Part shown: positions 1-5,077 of the stretch, one piece after another
How positions within the stretch are numbered: the first letter of the stretch is position 1
How the letters are laid out: each line of letters begins with the position of its first letter
The notes under the pieces: generated by a model
What the model saw: the letters and a program-made list of their open reading frames with translations, nothing else
Told to the model about the DNA's origin: nothing
Databases searched by the model: none
DNA from: Desulfobia sp.
GTDB taxonomy: Bacteria > Desulfobacterota > Desulfobulbia > Desulfobulbales > SURF-16
Direction: 5' to 3'
DNA: 5,216 nucleotides
Assembly: GCA_030608985.1 (NCBI GenBank)
Contig: JAUWDC010000126.1
Coordinates: 1-5,216, forward strand
Program-made: the position numbers and the translations under genes

Positions 1-773
1 ACAAGGAGCAATCTCTCCTGGAGGTCTCTGCTGTTCACCGGTCAATCGTCTCAACCTACCAGGATGATTTCAGCAAATATGCCAAACAGAACGATCTGCT
101 TCTCCTTCAGAAAATTTTCAACTACATTCCCAGATCATTGGGTCAGAAAGTAAAATACACCAATATTTCTCGGGAAAACCGTTCCGCCCAGGTTAAAAAA
201 AGCATTTCCCTGCTCACCAAGGCCAGGATCTGTCATCCGATCAAGCATAGCCATTGTTCAGGGCTTCCGCTGGCAGCAGAGAGCTCAGATACTGTTTATA
301 AACTTATATTTATGGATATTGGCCTGGTCAACCATATTTGCGGCTGCGACTGGCGCACTATGGCCGCATTTGATGACCGGCAGCTTGTTAATGAGGGGGG
401 AATTGCCGAGCAGTTTATTGGTCAACATCTCATCGATATTTCAGAGGGGTTGGAGCAGCCATCTCTCCATTACTGGCTGCGGGAGAAAAAAAGCGCCAAC
501 GCTGAGGTGGATTATGTCATCTCCGTTGGCGGCCACATCCTGCCGATTAAGGTCAAGGCTGGCACAAGTGGCTCCCTCAAATCCCTGCAACAGTTTGCTT
601 TCAGTAAAAACACAAAGCTGGCCATCCGCTTTGACCTCAATCCCACAAGCATACAACAGGTAGAGCACACCATACGAACCGCCACCGGCAATAAGCAGGT
701 TCGCTTTACTTTGCTATCACTGCCGTTGTATGGAGTTCAGGAATTGAAACGGATTACTTCGAACGGTTTATAA
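1..773 (+). CDS. AAA-type ATPase with DUF4143-like C-terminal domain (3' part only)
   Basis: The reading frame is open from base 3 to the TAA at 771-773 (256 codons) and runs off the left edge. The P-loop half of the protein is therefore not in the window, and the in-frame TTG at 138 is not a true start. The visible part resembles the C-terminal half of the ATP-binding proteins that carry DUF4143: a helical segment with DDFSKYA, then KLIFMDIGLVNHICG, GGIAEQFIGQHL, LHYWLREKKSANAEVDYVI, and a closing IKVKAG..GSLKSL..F and IRFDLNP block. The last blocks have the layout of a PD-(D/E)xK nuclease-like fold. The usual acidic residue of the ExK motif (normally IEVKAG) is lysine here, codon 549-551. 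The physiological role of this family is poorly defined, and such genes are often accessory and variably present. There is no co-directional gene downstream in the window. The family call is confident; the function is not. Confidence 0.8.
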   Translation, partial: KEQSLLEVSAVHRSIVSTYQDDFSKYAKQNDLLLLQKIFNYIPRSLGQKVKYTNISRENRSAQVKKSISLLTKARICHPIKHSHCSGLPLAAESSDTVYKLIFMDIGLVNHICGCDWRTMAAFDDRQLVNEGGIAEQFIGQHLIDISEGLEQPSLHYWLREKKSANAEVDYVISVGGHILPIKVKAGTSGSLKSLQQFAFSKNTKLAIRFDLNPTSIQQVEHTIRTATGNKQVRFTLLSLPLYGVQELKRITSNGL

Positions 774-1234
774 GTTTGCGACTCATGCACAAAATTATTT
801 CTGTTCCAGTGTTCCTGTAAATGTGATCACGCCAGGCATGGCCTCTATGACCTACTGAACAGTAAGGATCTGGCAGAGGTCATTATGACCACGACCTGCC
901 TTATACCAGAGCCGGACTTGGCGACGTGGAAATAAAGACTATGACCATCAGAGAGTTTATACGGCTTAACTTTGGGCTTTGCGTTGCGAACTTGAACAGC
1001 AGTGAGTTTTGACATGGGAAAGCCCTCGAAAAATGTAAAGGTGCTGATTCTCTTCCGATCCCGGTAACCTTGTTTAGCAATACAAGAAATAATACGTCAG
1101 CTTGCCAAAATGGGAGCCGACAAAAAAGCGGGTATTCCTGTTGCTATTCGCCCCTGGTATTCGGTTGCGCCTCAGAATACTCTTGAATATACCCACTCTA
1201 ATACGTGGATATCAATAGAAAACTACGGAACTAG
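774..1234. other. Intergenic stretch without a recognisable gene
   Basis: About 460 bases lie between the ATPase stop and the terminator of the tRNA. No ORF has a family signature. Two coding-like scraps are open on the plus strand: 866-1012 (contains GDVEIKTMTIREFIRLNFG) and the start of a frame near 1071 (contains IQEIIRQLAKMGADKKAG). The second reads straight through the tRNA terminator and the tRNA itself, so it is not a gene in its present form. Both could be remnants of a decayed gene or chance. A 13-bp palindrome centred on 884 (GGTCATTATGACC) is also present. Confidence 0.5.
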
Positions 1235-1277
1235 CAGGAAGAGAAAAGCCCGCAAACCGTTGCTGGTTGCGGGCTTT
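1235..1277 (-). terminator. Rho-independent terminator of tRNA-Leu
   Basis: An 11-bp perfect stem pairs 1245-1255 with 1267-1277 (minus strand AAAGCCCGCAA / TTGCGGGCTTT), with an 11-nt loop. On the minus strand it is followed by TTTTCTCTTCC. It starts 34 nt after the 3' CCA of the tRNA and has the same direction, so it most likely ends that transcript. The stem is GC-rich in its core, as in a classical intrinsic terminator. Confidence 0.85.
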
Positions 1278-1311
1278 CTTGGAAGAGCATGGAAGCTCTT
1301 GGATTTTAAAA

Positions 1312-1398
1312 TGGTGCCGGAGGTCGGAATCGAACCGACACGGACCGAAGTCCGCTGGATTTTGAGTCCAGTGCGTCTACCAGTTTCACCACTCCGGC
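1312..1398 (-). tRNA. tRNA-Leu (anticodon CAA)
   Basis: Read on the minus strand, this is a complete 87-nt class II tRNA with an encoded CCA. The acceptor stem GCCGGAG pairs with CTCCGGC and is followed by discriminator A and then CCA. The anticodon arm is CTGGA-CTCAAAA-TCCAG, with anticodon CAA at 1362-1364, which reads UUG leucine codons. The long variable arm is CGGAC-TTCG-GTCCG with a UUCG tetraloop, and the T arm is GTCGG-TTCGATT-CCGAC. Discriminator A and the long variable arm agree with leucine identity. The gene stands alone: a terminator follows it and a foldback element begins 47 bp upstream of its 5' end. Confidence 0.97.
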
Positions 1399-1445
1399 AT
1401 TTCCTCAGAGATAGGCTTCCCGTCTACCAGAGAAGCTCAACTTAT

Positions 1446-1555
1446 TGTAAGAGTTCAGCAGCACCTCATCTTCGCCCGTTTTGGCCTTTTCACATAGAGG
1501 GACTATAATTCAAAGACCCAAACGAACGAATCTAAGTCACTGCTGAACTCTTACA
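1446..1555. repeat. Foldback (MITE-like) element, copy 1
   Basis: A 110-bp segment is bounded by a perfect 16-bp inverted repeat, TGTAAGAGTTCAGCAG at 1446-1461 and its complement at 1540-1555. Pairing resumes further in: TTCG 1471-1474 with CGAA 1527-1530, CGTTT 1477-1481 with AAACG 1520-1524, and GG with CC. A small apical hairpin, ATAG 1494-1497 with CTAT 1503-1506, closes the structure. The whole segment could therefore fold as one long stem in RNA or single-stranded DNA. It carries no ORF. The element at 5078-5215, read on the opposite strand, shares the arm, the adjoining GCAC-TC-TCT bases, and the internal CACATAG...ACTATA motif. No clear target-site duplication is visible. It could be a MITE, a REP-like element, or a structured RNA element. 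Confidence 0.75.
1481..1509 (+). promoter_or_regulatory. Possible sigma-70-type promoter inside copy 1
   Basis: A perfect TATAAT lies at 1504-1509 on the plus strand, with TTGGCC (4 of 6 to TTGACA) 17 bp upstream at 1481-1486. No plus-strand gene follows within about 3 kb. The -10 bases overlap the conserved apical hairpin motif of the element, so the match may be coincidental. Confidence 0.2.
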
Positions 1556-1560
1556 GCGTG

Positions 1561-1695
1561 GAGTTTTACCAAAAATTTTAGCCCCTGGCGAGCTATTACA
1601 ACTTATTAATAATTCACTATAAAAAGCTCACCTTTGCATGTCAAGATATTAGGTAAGAGTTTTACCCAGGTTTATAGCCCCAGTGAACTATTACG
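1561..1695. repeat. Diverged direct repeat, about 38 bp, two copies 96 bp apart
   Basis: Copy A at 1561-1599 and copy B at 1657-1695 share GAGTTTTACC at the left, then GCCCC, then a CTATTAC block at the right, with one single-base indel and several substitutions. The bases between the two copies are AT-rich and not repeated. Copy B overlaps a small imperfect inverted repeat, GTAAGAGTT 1653-1661 with AACTATTAC 1686-1694 (8 of 9). Its right end TGAACTATTAC is the complement of the GTAANNGTTCA core found in the foldback elements. The repeats lie in the otherwise empty space between the foldback element and the terminator of the dap cluster. Confidence 0.6.
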
Positions 1696-1748
1696 ATATA
1701 AGAGGCTTCCTCCTTGATATCACTTTAAATAAATCTTCTAAAATCGAT

Positions 1749-1800
1749 AAAAATAGTCATTATCTGACCGGATTGTCAGAACAATTGACTGACTATTTTT
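1749..1800 (-). terminator. Terminator of the dap-folK-transaldolase cluster, overlapping the last codons
   Basis: An 11-bp perfect inverted repeat pairs 1749-1759 with 1790-1800 (AAAAATAGTCA / TGACTATTTTT). A second 6-bp stem sits inside it, TCTGAC 1763-1768 with GTCAGA 1775-1780. On the minus strand the structure ends in TTTTT followed by ATCGATTTT. The 5' arm contains the final lysine codon and TAG stop of the transaldolase gene. The plus strand also ends in a T-rich run, so it may work in both directions, although no plus-strand gene is seen to end here. Confidence 0.75.
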
Positions 1801-2437
1801 TTCTTTTCTCCCAGTCTGCCAGAAAATTCTCCATACCGATATCGGTAAGAGGATGCTTGGCAAGCTGAGCTATAACTTTATATGGGATTGTAGCTATATC
1901 AGCACCGATAAGGGCGGACTCCATGACATGAAGAGGATTTCTTACGCTGGCAACAATAACCTCTGTCTGGTAACCATAATTATCATAGATATTCATAATA
2001 TCTGCGACCAGATCCATTCCTGTCTGGGAAATATCATCAAGCCTTCCTATAAAAGGGCTGACAAAGCTTGCACCGGCCTTGGCTGCAAGTAATGCCTGGG
2101 CTGAAGAGAACACAAGGGTCACATTGGTTTTAATTCCTTCCGCAGCAAACTGCTTCACAGCCTTCAGGCCTTCTATAATCATCGGCACCTTGATCACAAT
2201 ATTAGGGTGGATTTCTGCCAACTTGCGACCCTCCTCCAACATTCCCTCAGCCTCGAGACTGACAACCTCTGCGCTGATCGGACCATCAACTGTTTCACAT
2301 ATCTCTTTCAGAATTTCCTCGAACGGTTTGTCTTCTCTAGCAATAAGAGAAGGATTCGTGGTCACACCATCAACCATTCCCATCTCGACCGCCTTCTTAA
2401 TCTCTGTAATATTTGCTGTATCGATAAAAAACTTCAT
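1793..2437 (-). CDS. tal: Small transaldolase of the FSA/TalC family
   Basis: This is a 214-residue protein of the short transaldolase / fructose-6-phosphate aldolase family, close to the family's usual length. It should catalyse transfer of dihydroxyacetone units between sugar phosphates in the cytosolic non-oxidative pentose phosphate pathway. Visible motifs are FIDTAN (4-9), GVTTNPSLI (24-32), the Schiff-base lysine K83 in [15 protein letters not shown] (104-111) and [13 protein letters not shown] (123-135). At the positions that separate the two activities, it has Glu57 (SAEVV) where E. coli FsaA has Gln59, and Phe129 (SPFIGR) where FsaA has Tyr131. Both favour true transaldolase over aldolase. 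The ATG at 2435-2437 is chosen because MKFFIDTAN is the normal family N-terminus and a strong ribosome binding site precedes it. A longer in-frame start at 2476 would add 13 arginine-rich residues lying within the upstream gene. The start overlaps the upstream stop as ATGA, which implies translational coupling. Many databases would label it fsa. Confidence 0.93.
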   Translation of the reverse strand: MKFFIDTANITEIKKAVEMGMVDGVTTNPSLIAREDKPFEEILKEICETVDGPISAEVVSLEAEGMLEEGRKLAEIHPNIVIKVPMIIEGLKAVKQFAAEGIKTNVTLVFSSAQALLAAKAGASFVSPFIGRLDDISQTGMDLVADIMNIYDNYGYQTEVIVASVRNPLHVMESALIGADIATIPYKVIAQLAKHPLTDIGMENFLADWEKRKK

Positions 2438-2703
2438 CGTCCTTCTCCTTGTTCTTCTAAAAAAGTTTTGCAGCATTTATCACTGCAGAAATAAAATGTT
2501 TCACCGTCTTTTACAGCCTGTATTGCCTGTCGCTTGGGAACATAGGAATGACATACTGGATCTTCGACGAGAGTATCCTGGGGGACCGTCTTTTGTCCTT
2601 TCGAATGCGTGTCAGTAACCTTCTGTCTTTTTCTGCTTCCAAACAGCAATCGGTATAGAATAAAAAAAAGTATCGCCAGAATAAAAATACGTAACGGAGT
2701 CAT
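2434..2703 (-). CDS. Small membrane-anchored YHS-like metal-binding protein
   Basis: This 89-residue protein has one N-terminal hydrophobic segment (about residues 4-21, rich in Ile, Leu and Phe), then a basic patch (GSRKRQK, 22-28), a polar linker, and a compact cysteine-containing domain from about 46 to 83. That domain reads DPVC (48-51)...YFCSDKC (71-77), followed by CKTF, a pattern typical of YHS/TRASH-like domains. C51, C73 and C77 are the likely metal ligands. The basic residues after the membrane segment suggest that the C-terminal domain faces the cytoplasm. The ATG at 2701-2703 comes one base after the folK stop and the gene's TGA overlaps the transaldolase start, so it is a real, co-transcribed gene. 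Small proteins of this layout are common in proteobacteria, often next to unrelated housekeeping genes, and their function is unknown. Metal sensing or handling is inference. Confidence 0.85.
   Translation of the reverse strand: MTPLRIFILAILFFILYRLLFGSRKRQKVTDTHSKGQKTVPQDTLVEDPVCHSYVPKRQAIQAVKDGETFYFCSDKCCKTFLEEQGEGR
2444..2450 (-). promoter_or_regulatory. Ribosome binding site of the transaldolase gene
   Basis: On the minus strand AAGGAGA is followed by AGGACG and then ATG at 2437, a 6-nt gap. It lies inside the 3' end of the YHS-like gene. It supports the ATG at 2437 over the upstream in-frame ATG at 2476. Confidence 0.8.
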
Positions 2704-2704
2704 T

Positions 2705-3193
2705 TCAATCCCATGTTGTCTTGTTTACAATTTTATCTGAGACCAGATCCTTACGCATCATACTTGTTGTTTTTCCCGACACAGGGTGGATATGATCCGG
2801 GGCAAGTTCAGCAAGTGGCAGCAAGACAAACAACCTGTCCTGAATTTCAGGATGGGGGAGTACCAGTTGGGGCGTCATGAGCACCAGGTCATCATAGTAC
2901 AGCAGATCAAGATCGATACTGCGATCAATTCCCTTGCTTCGGTCTCTCCCCAACTCCTTTTCAATGGCCAGCATCTTAGCAAGAAGGTCTTCAGGAGTAA
3001 GTTTAGTCTCGAGCACCCCGACCGCATTTACAAACCAATTCTCTGTTTCAACCCCAACAGGTTCTGATTTATACGGAGATGACAGACTGAACAAAACCCC
3101 GCAACCTGCTTCAGACAGCTTCTTCCAGGCATTTTGCAGATTTCTGCAGCCGTCACCTTCATTTGAGCCAAGCCCTATATAAACGAGTGCCAC
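2705..3193 (-). CDS. folK: 2-amino-4-hydroxy-6-hydroxymethyldihydropteridine pyrophosphokinase (HPPK)
   Basis: HPPK transfers pyrophosphate from ATP to 6-hydroxymethyl-7,8-dihydropterin, the step before dihydropteroate synthase in folate synthesis. The 162-residue length matches the single-domain enzyme. Family motifs are all present: YIGLGSN (5-11), YKSEPVG (41-47), NWFVNAV (52-58), the ATP/Mg loop ELGRDRSKGIDRSIDLDLLYYDD (80-102) with the two metal-binding aspartates D94 and D96, and LPHPEIQDRLFVLLPLAEL (112-130). The start is GTG at 3191-3193, 5 nt after the dapB stop. No convincing Shine-Dalgarno sequence precedes it (TAAAGTCT), so expression probably depends on translation of dapB. The next gene begins one base after its TGA. 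No folB or folP neighbour is visible in the window. Confidence 0.95.
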   Translation of the reverse strand: MALVYIGLGSNEGDGCRNLQNAWKKLSEAGCGVLFSLSSPYKSEPVGVETENWFVNAVGVLETKLTPEDLLAKMLAIEKELGRDRSKGIDRSIDLDLLYYDDLVLMTPQLVLPHPEIQDRLFVLLPLAELAPDHIHPVSGKTTSMMRKDLVSDKIVNKTTWD

Positions 3194-3198
3194 AGACT

Positions 3199-4008
3199 TT
3201 ACAAATCGCTTAATCCAAGCACATCAAACATGCTGAACATCCCATTTTTCTTATCAGCGACCCAGGATGCCGCCACAGCAGCACCTCTGGCAAAATTATC
3301 ACGATTATGGGCCCTGTGGATCAGTTCGATTCTCTCGCCAGGGCCGGCAAAATAGACTGTATGCTCACCAACAATATCGCCACCGCGAATCGTCTGGATT
3401 CCTATTTCCTGGTCGGTACGCTCACCGATAATGCCGTTTCTTTCAAACACCCCAACCTTCTGAAGATCACGCCCAACACCTAGAGCCGCCATTTCTCCAA
3501 GTTTCAATGCTGTTCCGCTTGGAGCATCTTTTTTCATTCGGTGGTGAGCTTCAACAATCTCAATATCGTAATCATCACCAAGAATAGATGCTACTTTCTG
3601 GGTTATTTTAAATAACACATTGACACCAATGGCCATGTTAGGGGCCTGCACTATCGCAATCTTCTCGGATAACTTTTTCAGCTCAGCCAGATTTTCCGGA
3701 CTGAGTCCAGTGGTGCCGATCACCATGGCTTTATTATTTTCAGCGGCAACTTTTGCAAATTCCATTGTTGCGGTGTGAAAGGTGAAATCAATGAGCACAT
3801 CACCATCATTGATAACGGCAGGAAGATCAGGACCAATTGCAACACCAATGGTGCCGAATCCTGCAACTTCACCGATATCCCTGCCAACATTTGGGTTGTC
3901 AGCCTGTTCAAAACCTCCCGCCAACTGCAGATCAGGGTTCTGGCTTACCATGTATGAAATACGCTGGCCCATACGTCCTGCAGCACCACAAACAATTACT
4001 TTTGTCAT
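3199..4008 (-). CDS. dapB: 4-hydroxy-tetrahydrodipicolinate reductase
   Basis: DapB reduces the product of DapA to tetrahydrodipicolinate with NAD(P)H, in the diaminopimelate/lysine pathway in the cytosol. The 269 residues compare with 273 in E. coli. The Rossmann motif is VCGAAGRMG (6-14), followed by DFTFHTAT (74-81), VIGTTG (96-101) and APNMAIGVNVLF (122-133). The catalytic block EAHHRMKKDAPSGTAL (153-168) has H155 and K159 at the positions of E. coli H159 and K163. RGGDIVGEHTV (208-218) and the C-terminal FARGAAVAASWV complete the domain. The cofactor loop reads GFEQ (32-35): the acidic residue is kept, but Gln replaces the arginine that E. coli uses near the NADPH phosphate, hinting at a preference for NADH (inference). 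The ATG at 4006-4008 has GGAG 8 nt upstream (4017-4020). It follows dapA by 141 nt and precedes folK by 5 nt. Confidence 0.97.
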   Translation of the reverse strand: MTKVIVCGAAGRMGQRISYMVSQNPDLQLAGGFEQADNPNVGRDIGEVAGFGTIGVAIGPDLPAVINDGDVLIDFTFHTATMEFAKVAAENNKAMVIGTTGLSPENLAELKKLSEKIAIVQAPNMAIGVNVLFKITQKVASILGDDYDIEIVEAHHRMKKDAPSGTALKLGEMAALGVGRDLQKVGVFERNGIIGERTDQEIGIQTIRGGDIVGEHTVYFAGPGERIELIHRAHNRDNFARGAAVAASWVADKKNGMFSMFDVLGLSDL

Positions 4009-4044
4009 TGGATGATCTCCGTTGAAATCACTGTTCGATAATGT

Positions 4045-4072
4045 CTTTTCGAAAACTACCGTTTTCGAAAAG
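4045..4072. repeat. Perfect 12-bp inverted repeat with internal TTTTCGAAAA palindromes
   Basis: CTTTTCGAAAAC at 4045-4056 and its complement at 4061-4072 are separated by TACC. Each arm is itself a 10-bp palindrome, TTTTCGAAAA. It lies in the leader of dapB, 36 nt upstream of the start codon on the minus strand. No T-run follows on the minus strand, so it is not a standard terminator. It could be an operator for a dimeric regulator, an mRNA hairpin or an attenuator-like element. Confidence 0.7.
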
Positions 4073-4073
4073 C

Positions 4074-4150
4074 AAGCTGTTAGCTTTTAAGATAAATCTT
4101 TTAAAATCATAAAGTTATACTAACTGCTAATCGCTAAAAGCTAACGGCTT
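4074..4150. repeat. Inverted repeat with heptamer GCTAANN repeats after dapA
   Basis: Sixteen-base arms at 4074-4089 and 4135-4150 pair at 15 of 16 positions, with the remaining one G-U in RNA, around a 45-nt AT-rich spacer. The right side is made of four successive 7-bp units in phase at 4119-4146: ACTAACT, GCTAATC, GCTAAAA, GCTAACG. The repeat touches the last base of the dapA stop codon. In the dapA transcript it would form a stem directly behind the gene and could protect or partly terminate the message before dapB. There is no proper T-tract behind the stem. Confidence 0.6.
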
Positions 4151-5031
4151 TAAATAAGTCCTTGATCCTTTAGAACCACCTTCATCTGTTCCAGTTTTGC
4201 CGGGTCTATTTCCCACAATGGCTGACGGGGCAGACCTGATTTGATTTTACCCATCAGCTCCAATGTTTTTTTAGCAGGAACAGGATTAGTGTCATAGAAC
4301 ATGGATCCCATAAGAGGAAAGATCCTGTAATGTATCTCCCTTGCCCTTGCAACATCCCCCTCCAGGGCCGCTTCCATCAAAGCGGACATATTTTTCGGGT
4401 CAACATTTGATGTAACGGAAATAACCCCTGTTCCTCCAAGAAAAACCAGTGACATAGAGGTGAAATCATCTCCTGACATCACTGCAAAATCGTCAGGACA
4501 GCGACGAATGACATCGCTCGCCCTGTTCATATCTGCGGTCGCCTCCTTGATGCCAACGATATTATCAACCTGCGCGCAGCGTGCAACAGTGGCTGCTGTC
4601 ATATCTATAGATGTTCTACTCGGAACATTATAAAGAATCATAGGAATGTCTACCGCTTCAGCCACACTCTTAAAATGCTGATACAACCCTTCCTGGGAGG
4701 GTTTATTATAATAGGGTGTGATGACAAGGGCTCCATCAGCGCCGGCTTCTTTAGCATGCCTTGTCAACTCAATAGTTTCCTGTGTTGCGTTTGATCCGGT
4801 TCCTGCCAAAACAGGAACCCGGCCATTCACCGTCTTAATGGTTAATTCCACAACCAGATGATGTTCCTCATGACTCATGGTGGCAGATTCACCGGTAGTG
4901 CCGCAGGGTACAATGCCATGGGTCCCGTTTTCAATCTGGAATTCAATCAAATCCTTTAAGCCCTGCTCATCTACCTGCCCATCTATGAACGGAGTGACAA
5001 TTGCGACAAAGGCTCCACGAAATGGATTCAT
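4150..5031 (-). CDS. dapA: 4-hydroxy-tetrahydrodipicolinate synthase
   Basis: DapA condenses pyruvate with aspartate semialdehyde, the first committed step of diaminopimelate/lysine synthesis, in the cytosol. The 293 residues match the E. coli length of 292, and residue numbers are shifted by one. The Schiff-base lysine is K162 in GIKEA. The proton-relay residues are T45 and T46 (GTTGES, 44-49), Y134 in LYNVPSRT and Y108 in TPYYNKP. The substrate-binding arginine is R139. The residues that form the lysine allosteric site in E. coli are also kept: S49, A50, H54, H57, N81, E85 and Y107. The enzyme is therefore probably inhibited by lysine (inference). The ATG at 5029-5031 has a strong AGGGAGG 5 nt upstream (5037-5043). 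No lysine riboswitch or clear promoter is seen in the 185 bases upstream, most of which are a foldback element. Confidence 0.97.
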   Translation of the reverse strand: MNPFRGAFVAIVTPFIDGQVDEQGLKDLIEFQIENGTHGIVPCGTTGESATMSHEEHHLVVELTIKTVNGRVPVLAGTGSNATQETIELTRHAKEAGADGALVITPYYNKPSQEGLYQHFKSVAEAVDIPMILYNVPSRTSIDMTAATVARCAQVDNIVGIKEATADMNRASDVIRRCPDDFAVMSGDDFTSMSLVFLGGTGVISVTSNVDPKNMSALMEAALEGDVARAREIHYRIFPLMGSMFYDTNPVPAKKTLELMGKIKSGLPRQPLWEIDPAKLEQMKVVLKDQGLI

Positions 5032-5077
5032 TTTTTCCTCCCTTTATTCAAAATTTGTTACTATTCAGCGAACTTAC

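Noticed and set aside
138..140. TTG as the start of the ATPase gene
   Set aside because: The frame stays open and homologous upstream to base 3, so this is an internal leucine codon.
1312..1398. tRNA 3' end as the attachment site of an integrated element
   Set aside because: No second copy of the tRNA 3' end and no integrase gene occur in the window, and the tRNA terminator is intact.
1110..1508. Plus-strand ORF of 132 codons
   Set aside because: It runs through the tRNA terminator and the whole antisense of tRNA-Leu (the VGIEPTRTEVRW stretch is the typical translation of an antisense tRNA), so it is not a gene.
1446..1696. CRISPR array
   Set aside because: The repeats are inverted or only two diverged copies, with no regular repeat-spacer unit.
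1683..1868. Plus-strand ORF of 61 codons
   Set aside because: It spans the terminator hairpin and the antisense of the transaldolase 3' end, and has no ribosome binding site or family signature.
2438..2476. Longer N-terminus for the transaldolase starting at 2476
   Set aside because: The extra 13 residues are arginine-rich, not found in the family, and lie in the YHS-like gene. The strong ribosome binding site fits the ATG at 2437.
2079..2618. Plus-strand ORF of 179 codons and other ORFs opposite the dap cluster
   Set aside because: They are antisense shadows of clearly identified genes and have no recognisable protein features.
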